Assembly (NCBI GenBank): GCA_030627205.1
Contig: DAOUSN010000010.1
Span: forward strand, 1 to 57,367
Direction of reading: 5' to 3'
DNA length: 57,367 nucleotides
Origin: Methylococcaceae bacterium
GTDB lineage: Bacteria; Pseudomonadota; Gammaproteobacteria; Methylococcales; Methylomonadaceae
The translations under genes and the position numbers were made by a program. The notes under the pieces are model-generated. The model saw only the letters and a list, made by a program, of their open reading frames with translations, was not told the DNA's origin and did no database searches. This document shows positions 7,294-17,181 of this stretch, piece by piece (within the stretch, counting starts at the first letter, position 1; each line of letters opens with the position of its first letter).

Positions 7294-8731
7294 AGAAATA
7301 TTAATTAATGTTACCCCACCTGAAACACGGGTCGCGCTCATAGAAAATGGGATTTTACAGGAATTAGTCATAGAACGAATTTTACAACGTGGCTTAGTCG
7401 GTAATATTTACAAAGGTGAGGTTTGTCGAGTATTACCAGGAATGCAGGCTGCTTTTATCGACATCGGTTTACCTAAAGCTGCTTTCTTACATTTATCTGA
7501 TTTTAAGGCAAAAGAAAAAGGTTGTGAGAATATAGAGCAATATTTACACGATAAACAAGCGCTTATTGTTCAGGTTACTAAAGATCCTTTAGGCTCTAAA
7601 GGTGCGAGATTAACCACTGAAATTTCGATTCCATCACGTTTTCAAGTTTATATGCCCTACAGTAAGGCCACAGGGGTTTCGCAGAGGATTGAATGCCAAG
7701 AAGAAAGATCCCGATTAAAAGCCTGTAGTAGTGCGTTTCAACAAAAAAATAATTGTGGAGGATTTATAGCCCGAACGGCTGCAGAATGCATAGAAGAGTC
7801 CATTTTATTTGCGGATATGAAATTTTTAATAAAATTATGGGAATCTATCTTAGAAAAGATTGAGAAGGCCGCGCCTAAAAGCTTAGTTCATGAAGATTTT
7901 CCTCTCAGTGAGCGTATTATTAGAGATTTTTATCATGAAAGTATCGAACGCATACGTATAGATTCACGTGAAACCTTTATCCGAGTTAGCGAATTTGCAA
8001 AAACATTTGTCCCTGAAATTGTCCCTATTATTGAACATTACTCAGGTGAATGTCCCGTTTTTGATATTTATAATGTTGAAGGTGAAATTAAAAAAGCTTT
8101 AGGTAGAAATGTTGGATTAAAATCAGGGGGATATTTAGTTTTCGATCAAACTGAAGCTATGACGACTATTGATGTTAATACTGGGGCTTATGTGGGTGGA
8201 CGAAATTTAGAAGAAACTATTTTTAAAACCAACCTTGAAGCCACTCAAACACTTGCTAGGCAACTTAGACTGCGAAATCTCGGTGGAATTATTATTATTG
8301 ATTTTATTGATATGCAAAGTACGGCACATAAACGGCAAGTTTTACAAGCATTAGAACGTTATTTGGAAAAGGATCACGCTAAAACCCATATTACCGTAGT
8401 TTCTGCTTTAGGTTTGGTAGAAATGACTCGTAAACGCACACGAGAAAGTTTAGAGCATATTTTATGTGAACCTTGTTCGGTTTGTGAGGGACGTGGAGTA
8501 TTGAAAACAGCAGAATCTATCTGTCTTGAAATTTTTAGAGAAATTATTCGTGAAGTTCGCCAATACAATGTTCACAAGTTACTGGTTTTAGCATCAAATG
8601 AAGTAGTTGAGGCTTTGTTAGATGAAGCGGCAGATATGTTATCTGAATTAGAACTTTTTTTAGATGTTAACATTAAATTTCGTGCAGAAGCCGAATATAA
8701 TCAAGAACAATATGATGTTGTGTTGTTATAG
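7286..8731 (+). CDS. rng: Ribonuclease G
   Basis: A 481-residue endoribonuclease of the RNase E/G family that matures the 5' end of 16S rRNA and decays some mRNAs. The S1-like RNA-binding domain is split as usual in the first 130 residues (GNIYKGEVCRVLPGMQAAFI). The catalytic DNase I-like domain shows MTTIDVNTGAYVGG and IIIIDFIDM, which carry the two magnesium-binding Asp residues. A CEPCSVCEGRG zinc-link motif holds the dimer, and the short C-terminus lacks the RNase E scaffold. Length is normal for RNase G. Confidence 0.97.
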   Translation: MSEEILINVTPPETRVALIENGILQELVIERILQRGLVGNIYKGEVCRVLPGMQAAFIDIGLPKAAFLHLSDFKAKEKGCENIEQYLHDKQALIVQVTKDPLGSKGARLTTEISIPSRFQVYMPYSKATGVSQRIECQEERSRLKACSSAFQQKNNCGGFIARTAAECIEESILFADMKFLIKLWESILEKIEKAAPKSLVHEDFPLSERIIRDFYHESIERIRIDSRETFIRVSEFAKTFVPEIVPIIEHYSGECPVFDIYNVEGEIKKALGRNVGLKSGGYLVFDQTEAMTTIDVNTGAYVGGRNLEETIFKTNLEATQTLARQLRLRNLGGIIIIDFIDMQSTAHKRQVLQALERYLEKDHAKTHITVVSALGLVEMTRKRTRESLEHILCEPCSVCEGRGVLKTAESICLEIFREIIREVRQYNVHKLLVLASNEVVEALLDEAADMLSELELFLDVNIKFRAEAEYNQEQYDVVLL

Positions 8732-8738
8732 ATAATAA

Positions 8739-11700
8739 GTGATTCTGAAACTAATCCACCTAATCCACCTTATCCGCTATTTTTTCTTAGTTAGCTTCAT
8801 TGTCATAGCCATTGTGTTAACGGTAATACGTCTTTTTGTGTTTTGTCTCGACCTTTATAAAAACGAATTAGAAGTTAAACTTTCAGAACTTGCCGAAGCA
8901 CCTGTCACTATAGAACATTTATCAACAAAAATGTATCGGTTATATCCTGAGATTATTTTAAAAAATATTTCACTGATGGATACAAAAAATCAACAAGTCA
9001 GCATCAGTCTTAAAGAGGTTCATTTAGGCATTGATTTAATTGAGATGGTTTTAACAGGGAAATTATTAGCCGCTATTGATGTTAGTTTAATCGGTGCGAA
9101 ATTATCAATTATTCGCGAAGATGATGGTAGTTTTACACTGGTTGGTTTAAAAGCAGGTGATGGGCAACCTTTATGGTTATTGCAAGGAAAGCAATATCAA
9201 TTATTAAACAGTGAAATAAGCTGGTTAGACAAAAAAAGACATGGAAAAAAGGTTAGCTTTAAACAAGTAGATTTAGTGATTAAAAATGATATTAACCAAA
9301 ACCGACATCAAATTCATTTTTTAAGTCAACTACCTTCAGTTTATGGTGAAAAATTACGTGTTTATGTTGATATACAAGGAGATATGTTTAAACCTGCTAA
9401 CCTTAATGGACAGGTGTTTATTGAAGGTAAAAATATACAAGTTGCAAAACTGTTAACAGGTCAACTGCCATTAAAATTAAAATTAACACAAGGTCGTGGT
9501 GATTTTAAAGTTTGGGGGGAAATTCAAAATTCTATATTAACCAATTTAAGTGGCAATATTAATGCTAAAAAATTAAGTTTACAGCGAGATGATGCTAAAA
9601 AATTAAACTTCCATTTACTTAAAGGGCGATTTAATTGGGTTACTCAAGCAAATAATTGGCGTTTAGATGTGGAAAACCTAGTCACCACCAATACTCTAAA
9701 AAAAGCTAAAACTTCCAAATTTTCATTAGGCTTTAAAGGTAAAACTAACTCTCAGTTAGCAGTAAATATAACCCAAATTGATTTAAAGCTCTTAAGTCGT
9801 TTAAATCAATTTTTTACCCCTTTAATAACTAATGGAATAATTCCAATAAAAAATATAAGCTTAGATGGTATTTTATCTGAGGGTTTATTATTTGTTGATT
9901 TCAATCATCAGCGCTATGGTTTAAAAGCTAATTTTAAACAATTAATCATTAAAGGTATTTCTGGTTTTAAAAAATTATCAAACTTAGAAGGTTCTATTCA
10001 AGGAACTGAAAAACAAGGAACACTACGATTCAACAGCCATAATATAGGTCTAACAACTAAAAAATTCTTTAGAAAAACATTAAAAATCAGCAAATTAATG
10101 GGGGATATAAGTTGGCAACAAGCAGAGCATAATTGGGTAATAAACACCGATAATTTACATTTAGATACGCCTTATCTACAAAGTGAAAATAAATTTGTCA
10201 TTAAAATTCCTAAAAATCAAGAACCAATTTTTATAGATTTACAAACCGCTTTTTATAATATTAATAAAGTTAGTCAATTAAAACGTTATCTTCCTATTTA
10301 TGCAATTCAGCAAGAGACGCTTACTTGGATGAATAAAGCATTTGTTAGCGGTTCAATAAAACGTGGCGACCTTTTATTTTATGGTAATTTAAGTGATTAT
10401 CCTTTTAATAAAAATCAAGGGGTATTTCAAGTGTTATTTGCAACTCAGAATCTTGAGCTAGCTTATGCTAAACACTGGCCTAATTTCACGGGAATTAAAG
10501 CCGAGGTTATGTTTTTAAATGAAAGTTTAGAAGTTAATATTAACCACGCTAAAGCTGGGGATATTATTCTTAATAAGGTTTTAGCTAAAATTCCATTTTT
10601 GGGTAAAAGTGATTATTTATTAGCAACAGTCAATGCGAAAGGTAAAATTATAGATAGTCTTAATTGGTTACAGCAAACACCTTTAGATTTACCTGTTAAA
10701 GAAATTTTAGATCAACTTAGCATTAAAGGTAATCATACTATTAAGGTCGATTTAAAAATTCCTTTAACCGATCAGGTGACGGAAAAAGTTAGCGGTCATG
10801 TTGAATTTAATCAAGCTTCTGTTAATGTAAAAGAGATTAATTTGCCTGTTAATAATATTAAAGGCTTTTTAAATTTTGATGAGCAACATTTTTATACGCG
10901 TAAATTACGAGCGATAGCATTAGGTTCAGCGATTAATATTAATATTAAAGACAGCGCAAAAGCTGTTAATACAATTATTAAGGGTAATATTGATATTAAG
11001 CGATTAAAACAACATTTTGGGATGCCTAACTTAACATTTGCAACAGGGTATAGTGATTATAAATTACAGTTTACTTTTTTTTCTGATGATAAGAAAAATA
11101 CTAAACTTCAATTAAACTCAGATTTAGTGGGTTTGAGTTTAGATTTGCCTAAAAATTTAGGGAAAAACCCTGAAGAAGAAAAACCATTTTTATTAGAATT
11201 AAGTCTGGATTCACGACCATTAATACCCATAAATATCGTTTATAATAAAAACTTAATGGTTAAATTAAACTTTGATAAACAGCGTAAAAAATTACATTCT
11301 GCTAACGTATTATTAGGGATAGGAAATATTAAACACCCTACCCAGAAAGGCGTTAATATTTGGATAAATCAGCCTAGTTTTTCACCTTTACCTTGGTTAG
11401 CTTTAATTGACAATGAATCTAAAAATTCAAGCTCCACATTGTTAACTAAAATTAATATAGAAACTCCAGCTTTTAATTGGGATAATGAAGATTTAGGGGC
11501 GTTTAAATTAACCTTAAGCCGTGGAAATAATAACTGGTCTGGTACGATAAATAGCACTTTTGCAACAGGAATTATACATTTACCCATAAATACGAGCAAA
11601 GGAAAATATTACTTAAATATGGAGATGATAAATCTTTCTGAATTAGTAAAACTTAAATTTAATTATCAAAATAAAAGTTTAAAATCATCAGAGAAACTAC

Positions 11701-12548
11701 CGTTGATTGATATTTTTAGTCAGCAACTTATCTGGCGTGGGGTTAATTTAGGAATATTTAATTTAAATAGTAAACGTGATGGAGAGGGGGTGTTTTTTGA
11801 TGCGATTAATCTCGTTGGTGAGCAATATAAACTTTCATTAACCGCTCATTGGAATAAACAACATCAACAGTCATTAACACACTTACAAGGGCAATTAGAA
11901 GCCCAAGAATTTGGCAATCTTTTAAAAAAATTAAATTTCAGTGATGACTTAAAAGAAACTAGTGCGATAATTAAATTAGACTTAAATTGGCCAGCAGCCC
12001 CCTATCAATTTTCACTGGCAACTTTAAATGGTGAAATAGAATTAGATCTCAATGAAGGCCGTATTTCCAGTATAGAGCCTGGTTTTGGAAGATTACTCGG
12101 TGTTTTAGCAACGGCACAATGGATTAAACGTCTAAAATTAGATTTTAGCGATGTTTATCAAGAAGGGTTAACATTTAATACCATTAAAGGACATTATAAT
12201 TTGCAAAATGGAATGGCTTATAGTGACGATCTCATTGTTGATGCTATTCCTGCAAAAATTAGTTTAAAAGGTGAAATTAATCTTGGTCAGCACTCGTTAA
12301 AAAAAGAAATATCGGTGATTCCTAAAAGTTCAGCAGCATTGCCTATTGCTGGTACAATTGTTGGTAGCATAGCAACTATAATTGCACAAATATTAACAGG
12401 TGAATATGAGGAGGGCTTTTATTTACGAACAAAATACCTGTTACAAGGTAATTGGGACAAACTTACGGTAACTCCTTTACATGAACAGGATGGACTGCTA
12501 CCTAAAATAGGACGTGGATTAACTGATTTCTCGTGGATTGTAGATTAA
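8739..12548 (+). CDS. yhdP: YhdP/AsmA-like phospholipid transport protein (TIGR02099)
   Basis: A 1269-residue protein of the YhdP family. Members span from inner to outer membrane as a beta-groove bridge, and in E. coli they share the job of moving phospholipids outward with TamB and YdbH. A single N-terminal membrane helix (about residues 12-36) is followed by a long Asn/Lys/Leu-rich repeat body and the family C-terminus (GRLLGVLATAQWIKRLKLDF and PIAGTIVGSIATIIAQILTG). The start is a GTG seven bases after the rng stop; its first codons hold a short CTAATCCAC tandem repeat. Placement after rng is conserved in gammaproteobacteria. Confidence 0.93.
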   Translation: MILKLIHLIHLIRYFFLVSFIVIAIVLTVIRLFVFCLDLYKNELEVKLSELAEAPVTIEHLSTKMYRLYPEIILKNISLMDTKNQQVSISLKEVHLGIDLIEMVLTGKLLAAIDVSLIGAKLSIIREDDGSFTLVGLKAGDGQPLWLLQGKQYQLLNSEISWLDKKRHGKKVSFKQVDLVIKNDINQNRHQIHFLSQLPSVYGEKLRVYVDIQGDMFKPANLNGQVFIEGKNIQVAKLLTGQLPLKLKLTQGRGDFKVWGEIQNSILTNLSGNINAKKLSLQRDDAKKLNFHLLKGRFNWVTQANNWRLDVENLVTTNTLKKAKTSKFSLGFKGKTNSQLAVNITQIDLKLLSRLNQFFTPLITNGIIPIKNISLDGILSEGLLFVDFNHQRYGLKANFKQLIIKGISGFKKLSNLEGSIQGTEKQGTLRFNSHNIGLTTKKFFRKTLKISKLMGDISWQQAEHNWVINTDNLHLDTPYLQSENKFVIKIPKNQEPIFIDLQTAFYNINKVSQLKRYLPIYAIQQETLTWMNKAFVSGSIKRGDLLFYGNLSDYPFNKNQGVFQVLFATQNLELAYAKHWPNFTGIKAEVMFLNESLEVNINHAKAGDIILNKVLAKIPFLGKSDYLLATVNAKGKIIDSLNWLQQTPLDLPVKEILDQLSIKGNHTIKVDLKIPLTDQVTEKVSGHVEFNQASVNVKEINLPVNNIKGFLNFDEQHFYTRKLRAIALGSAININIKDSAKAVNTIIKGNIDIKRLKQHFGMPNLTFATGYSDYKLQFTFFSDDKKNTKLQLNSDLVGLSLDLPKNLGKNPEEEKPFLLELSLDSRPLIPINIVYNKNLMVKLNFDKQRKKLHSANVLLGIGNIKHPTQKGVNIWINQPSFSPLPWLALIDNESKNSSSTLLTKINIETPAFNWDNEDLGAFKLTLSRGNNNWSGTINSTFATGIIHLPINTSKGKYYLNMEMINLSELVKLKFNYQNKSLKSSEKLPLIDIFSQQLIWRGVNLGIFNLNSKRDGEGVFFDAINLVGEQYKLSLTAHWNKQHQQSLTHLQGQLEAQEFGNLLKKLNFSDDLKETSAIIKLDLNWPAAPYQFSLATLNGEIELDLNEGRISSIEPGFGRLLGVLATAQWIKRLKLDFSDVYQEGLTFNTIKGHYNLQNGMAYSDDLIVDAIPAKISLKGEINLGQHSLKKEISVIPKSSAALPIAGTIVGSIATIIAQILTGEYEEGFYLRTKYLLQGNWDKLTVTPLHEQDGLLPKIGRGLTDFSWIVD

Positions 12549-12577
12549 TCAATAAAAATAACAGGATGAAATAAAGA

Positions 12578-13402
12578 ATGAATAAATGTGCGGCCATACA
12601 AATGGCATCTAGTCCTAATGTTGGAGCAAATCTTTTAGAAGCTGCAAAGTTAATTGCCAAAGCTGTTAATCAAGGAGCGAAATTAGTCGCATTACCAGAA
12701 AATTTTGCCATTATGGGAATGAATGAATTTGATAAAGTCAAAGAAAAAGAAATAGATGGAAAAGGTGTAATTCAAGACTTTTTAGCTAATTTAGCAAAAA
12801 AACATGGGGTTTGGATTGTTGGTGGAACTATTCCATTATTAGCCAGTGATGAAAATAAAATTAGAGCTGCTTGTCTAGTTTATAATGACCAAGGTGAACG
12901 TGTCGCACGTTATGATAAAGTTCATTTATTTGATGTGAATGTTCCCGATACAAATGAAAAATATTTTGAATCTAACTCTATTGAAGCTGGGACTGATTCG
13001 GTAATAATAGATACGCCTTTTGGAAAAATTGGACTGGCTATTTGTTATGACTTACGTTTTCCTGAATTCTTTCGTCAATTAGTTCGTAAAGGAGCAGAGA
13101 TTATCATTACACCTTCTGCTTTTACCTATGAAACTGGCGCGGCTCATTGGGAAGTATTATTACGCGCTCGTGCCATTGAGAATTTATGTTACCTTATTGC
13201 TCCAAATCAAGGAGGATTCCATGTTAATGGTCGTAAAACCTTTGGACATAGTATGATTATTGATCCTTGGGGGGTGATTTTAGATTGTAAGAAAACAGGA
13301 GCTGGGGTTGTTTGTGCCGAGATTGATAATCAACGATTAGAAAAAGTTCGTGCTAACTTTCCTGTTCTTAAACATAGACGCTTATTTTGTGAGCAATTTT
13401 AA
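12578..13402 (+). CDS. Carbon-nitrogen hydrolase (nitrilase superfamily, Nit1-like amidase)
   Basis: A 274-residue member of the nitrilase superfamily with the full catalytic triad: Glu41 (LPENFAIMG), Lys114 (RYDKVHLFDV) and Cys156 (GLAICYDLRFPEFF). The sequence pattern is that of the Nit1/YafV-adjacent group, members of which hydrolyse deaminated glutathione as metabolite repair. The gene follows yhdP by 29 bases; a nitrilase gene between yhdP and tldD is common in related bacteria, so this is the expected neighbour, although tldD itself is absent here. The precise substrate is inferred, not shown. Confidence 0.9.
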   Translation: MNKCAAIQMASSPNVGANLLEAAKLIAKAVNQGAKLVALPENFAIMGMNEFDKVKEKEIDGKGVIQDFLANLAKKHGVWIVGGTIPLLASDENKIRAACLVYNDQGERVARYDKVHLFDVNVPDTNEKYFESNSIEAGTDSVIIDTPFGKIGLAICYDLRFPEFFRQLVRKGAEIIITPSAFTYETGAAHWEVLLRARAIENLCYLIAPNQGGFHVNGRKTFGHSMIIDPWGVILDCKKTGAGVVCAEIDNQRLEKVRANFPVLKHRRLFCEQF

Positions 13403-13411
13403 GAGAAAATT

Positions 13412-14014
13412 ATGAATATGTCGATTGTGTTTAAATCTATAGGGGTAGTTATTATTTTATTATTTATCGTTGCCTGTGGTAAAAATAGAAAATATCAAGA
13501 TAATAGCTCATTAGAAAAACCACCAACATTAGCGATCACAAAGATTATTAATGCACCAGCAGTGAATGAGACTAACCCCGATACGGGATTAAATGATGCG
13601 GTTATATTGATAGATGCGACTCATTTAAACTTAAAACAACCTTTCGATCAGGCGTGGACAACTTTAGAAACAGCATTAGAATTTAATCGCATTGAAATTA
13701 GTGACCGTAATCGAGAAACAGGCGATTATTTTATTAATTATGACCCTGATAATACTCAAAATAAAGAGTCTGAATTCCTTGATAATCTCACCTTTTTTTT
13801 ATTTAAAGATGATTATGAAGAAGCTCCTTATAAAATCACCTTAACTAAAAATAAGCAAGGCGTAAACATTAGTGCTGAAAAATTAGAACAGTTCCAAATA
13901 GATTTACTTGATGATGGCGATGAAATAAGCTTTGATGATAAAACCAATGATGGTGTAAATAAACTGATTCGTTATCTATACAGAACATTAAAGAGTGATT
14001 TACCTTTAGACTAA
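13412..14014 (+). CDS. bamC: BamC-like outer-membrane assembly lipoprotein (NlpB/DapX family)
   Basis: A 200-residue lipoprotein. The signal peptide ends in the lipobox IVAC with Cys22 as the lipid site. After a flexible, Asn/Thr-rich stretch comes one helix-grip domain with the BamC pattern: LKQPFDQAWTTLETALEF, IEISDRNRETGDYFINY and a basic C-terminal helix ending LIRYLYRTL. BamC is an accessory member of the BAM complex that inserts outer-membrane proteins. At 200 residues it is shorter than E. coli BamC (344), consistent with a single helix-grip domain. It is usually next to dapA; here it follows the nitrilase gene by nine bases. Confidence 0.75.
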   Translation: MNMSIVFKSIGVVIILLFIVACGKNRKYQDNSSLEKPPTLAITKIINAPAVNETNPDTGLNDAVILIDATHLNLKQPFDQAWTTLETALEFNRIEISDRNRETGDYFINYDPDNTQNKESEFLDNLTFFLFKDDYEEAPYKITLTKNKQGVNISAEKLEQFQIDLLDDGDEISFDDKTNDGVNKLIRYLYRTLKSDLPLD

Positions 14015-14095
14015 ACAATATTCACTTTAATCTTCCTTACTTTTGACCAAAAACTAATGATATAATGAAAGTTTTATAAAATTTAAATAACAGTT

Positions 14096-15562
14096 ATGAA
14101 TTCAATTTATATTTTAGAAAATTTAACTAAAAGCACTGTTGAATATGAAGATTATTTAAAACGATTTAATCAAAAAAAGTATACTTTTAATCAAGAAGAT
14201 GCTTTTAATATTCTTATTATTAGGGATAATATTTATGAATTACTTAGTAATAAAGAATTATATAATGATAAAACCTTAGTTGATATTCTAACAATAGATA
14301 AACATATTGAAAGTTTGGATAATTCATTAAAAAAACATCAATATTTAATTACCGAACAAATTTCTTTAGATAAATGGCGTTCACGTTTCCATCCACCTAA
14401 AACTAAATGGTGGTGGTATCTTCAGTCCCCAGCTAAAATTGATAAATGGGTTCGCTACGATTGGGTTTGGAATCTTCTTACCCTAATAATAATATCCTTT
14501 ACCGCAAGTTTTACGATTAATATCATCAATGCACTCTCAATAGGTGATTTAAGTATTATCGCAACTTTTTCTAGTATTGCGCAAGTAGGAGGACTCGCAG
14601 TTATTAGTCAAGGGGCATTGACTGAAAAGGGTCGATTAAAAGCACAAGTGTTACTTAATAGACTATCTATTCCTCCACGATTTCATAGTGAAGTGACATT
14701 CATCATTAGCTTAGTTTTATTTACAAGTGTATTTTATTCGCACAGTATTTTAGCTGATTATTATTATGAAAGAGGTTATCAATATTATGAAAAAGGTGAG
14801 TTAAATAATGCTGAATTGGAATATTTACGTGCATTAAAAATAAACCCAAATAGAATGGGTCTTAATAACCGTTTAGGTCAAGTATATGAATCAATGGGGA
14901 AACTTAATAAAGCAAGCGAACAATATTCAATTGCATCTCAAAATGGTAGTATTGTAGCTCTTGTCAGCTTAGGTCGTACAATGATTAATTCAATTGATCC
15001 AGAACTAGGAAAAGCAAATCCTATTAAGGCGCAAGTAGTTTCCCTGCTGGCTTTTCAACGCCTTGATTACATTGTTGAAAATAATATAAATTTTCAAAAA
15101 AAGAAAAAATTTAGCTATCAAATTTATCGTAACATTGGGTGGGCAAGTTCAGAACAAAAAAAATACAAGGTTGCTCAAGAATATTTATTAGAGGCAATTC
15201 GTATAGATGAATTACTTACTGTTCCACATTTTGGTTCTGGAATGGCCTATTGTTTTTTAGCTCATATCTATACCCTACAAAAAAAGGAAAATCAAGCCCG
15301 TACTTTATGGTTAAATTGCCTTGAAAAAGCGAGACCTGAAACCATGTTTGAATACGGATGGTTTATTTCCTTTGGCTATGATTATTATGGATCATGTATT
15401 GATTCTTCTCGTGTTGTTGCTGGTATTGATAAATATCATTCTATAGAACGTGTCGAAAATATATGTAAACAAAAATTAAGACTAAAGAGTTTAAGTACGC
15501 ATGGGAAATCTGCTTTTGATAAACAAGGGGTAATTATTGTTGGAACAGAGCCAGAATTATAG
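14096..15562 (+). CDS. Hypothetical membrane protein with C-terminal TPR repeats
   Basis: I do not recognise this 488-residue protein as a named family. The N-terminal 110 residues are polar. A Trp-rich patch (WWWYLQSP) precedes two or three membrane segments (about 130-150, 157-175 and 198-220). The C-terminal half has tetratricopeptide-like helices (YYERGYQYYEKGELNNAELEYLRALKINP and similar units), which usually bind partner proteins, and would lie on the periplasmic or cytoplasmic side depending on the number of membrane passes. No clear ribosome site precedes the ATG. It is followed by another unknown membrane protein on the same strand, and together they look like an accessory insertion between bamC and anmK. 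Confidence 0.75.
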   Translation: MNSIYILENLTKSTVEYEDYLKRFNQKKYTFNQEDAFNILIIRDNIYELLSNKELYNDKTLVDILTIDKHIESLDNSLKKHQYLITEQISLDKWRSRFHPPKTKWWWYLQSPAKIDKWVRYDWVWNLLTLIIISFTASFTINIINALSIGDLSIIATFSSIAQVGGLAVISQGALTEKGRLKAQVLLNRLSIPPRFHSEVTFIISLVLFTSVFYSHSILADYYYERGYQYYEKGELNNAELEYLRALKINPNRMGLNNRLGQVYESMGKLNKASEQYSIASQNGSIVALVSLGRTMINSIDPELGKANPIKAQVVSLLAFQRLDYIVENNINFQKKKKFSYQIYRNIGWASSEQKKYKVAQEYLLEAIRIDELLTVPHFGSGMAYCFLAHIYTLQKKENQARTLWLNCLEKARPETMFEYGWFISFGYDYYGSCIDSSRVVAGIDKYHSIERVENICKQKLRLKSLSTHGKSAFDKQGVIIVGTEPEL

Positions 15563-15665
15563 CTAATATAATGGGACTATTCCTAATTAAACTGTAAACC
15601 TAGTAATGAATGATGTCATTTCATTAGTATTATTTTGTCCACTTATTTAATTTTGGAGTAACTAA

Positions 15666-16946
15666 ATGCAAGAAGAACCACTGAAAAAACGACAACCAGA
15701 AAAGCTCATATATAATTTATTTATTACTGAGGATATAGAAAAAATAGTACATGATGCTCAAGTTTTACTTGCCTATGTTGCTAAATCAGGCGTATCACTT
15801 TCTAAAGAAACCATTGATTCCATAATTAAAGCTAAGTTTTGTTTACAAAAAAAAGAATGGAATCCTGAAATTGAAATGGAATTTTGGGGAAGTTATCAAC
15901 AACTTTCAGATAAAGTCTATCCTGTTACTGTAGAAAGCCTAAAAGCTAAAAAAGGCTATTTTGATGATAAAGGAAAATTCAAACATAGTAATGCTCATAG
16001 TGCCGTACAATATTACCGATATTACTCAGTGATTACCTTATGTATATTACTAGCAACGCAAGTTTTTTGGATTATGGGTAATCATGTTTCCACAAATTTA
16101 AAAGACTTTCTTGAAAAACGTACAGAAATAGCGAAATCTTTGTCTTTGAAAGGTGTTGATGTTGGTAGTTTACATACCAATTTAGAAAACGACAAAACAG
16201 ATGATGATTTAACTAAAAAAGTGGAAATTAATAATTTTATTTTAGATTATGCTGATATTAATCAACGTCTCAATGCTAATTATGCAACCTTATTGTTCTG
16301 GAATAATATATGGAAAACCGCATTATTTATTGATGATTCTGATGATGAATATTATACAAGATCAACATTTTATGATTACTATAAATCAACTCAACAACTG
16401 GAAGCTTTAAATAATATATTAGATAAAAAAGAAGACCTTCTTAGGCAAGAAAACAATGATCCCAATCTAAATTTCATTAAAATAGAAACAGATATTCATA
16501 ATATAAAAGATTCAATTTCTACCACTTTATTATTGGCAGAGAAAGAAAAAGCAAAGCAACATTTATATGTAGAATTAGAAACAGCAGAATATGTATTAAT
16601 GTCATTAAACCTATACTTTTTACCGCTACTTTATGGTTTACTTGGTTCTATCATTTATGTATTAAGAGTTATTTCCGCAGAAATAAAACAGTCAATTTAT
16701 ACTAAAAGCTCTGAAATAAAATACCGAATCCGCCTATCATTAGGTTCTTTAGCTGGTATGACAGTTGGTTGGTTTTTAATCCCATCAGAAGTTGGTATAT
16801 CTAATTTGTCATCATTGTCCATTGCTTTTTTAGCAGGGTATAATGTTGAGGTTTTATTTTCTCAGATGGATAGATTGATTGCTAATTTTTCTAAAGAGGG
16901 GCAATCTCTGAGAAATGACACAACGCCTATAAAATATAAAAAATAA
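15666..16946 (+). CDS. Hypothetical four-helix membrane protein with coiled-coil loop
   Basis: A 426-residue protein of unknown function, starting at an ATG preceded by TTGGAG. A cytosolic N-terminus of about 115 residues is followed by one membrane helix (about 118-138), a long, charged, partly coiled-coil loop (140-305) and three further helices. These include YFLPLLYGLLGSIIYVLRVI, LSLGSLAGMTVGWFLIP and SLSIAFLAGYNVEVLF. The C-terminal three-helix block with a Gly-rich motif resembles that of several uncharacterised bacterial membrane proteins. Located 103 bases after the TPR membrane protein on the same strand. Confidence 0.72.
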   Translation: MQEEPLKKRQPEKLIYNLFITEDIEKIVHDAQVLLAYVAKSGVSLSKETIDSIIKAKFCLQKKEWNPEIEMEFWGSYQQLSDKVYPVTVESLKAKKGYFDDKGKFKHSNAHSAVQYYRYYSVITLCILLATQVFWIMGNHVSTNLKDFLEKRTEIAKSLSLKGVDVGSLHTNLENDKTDDDLTKKVEINNFILDYADINQRLNANYATLLFWNNIWKTALFIDDSDDEYYTRSTFYDYYKSTQQLEALNNILDKKEDLLRQENNDPNLNFIKIETDIHNIKDSISTTLLLAEKEKAKQHLYVELETAEYVLMSLNLYFLPLLYGLLGSIIYVLRVISAEIKQSIYTKSSEIKYRIRLSLGSLAGMTVGWFLIPSEVGISNLSSLSIAFLAGYNVEVLFSQMDRLIANFSKEGQSLRNDTTPIKYKK

Positions 16947-17181
16947 TTCTTAAAAAATAAACATCCATCATGTTTCTCAATTATTTTTTACTATCACCAA
17001 TAAGTGATTACTTATTGACACAAAATATAATTTATAGTTTAATATAATTATCTAACGGTTAGGAGATTATTAATTTATTAATACTTTAGTTTAATAATTG
17101 TGTGTCTAAGGAATAATATTTTATAAGGTTAGTATGTTAAATAATTCCTATTTTAAAATTAATTAATAAAGAGAGAATATA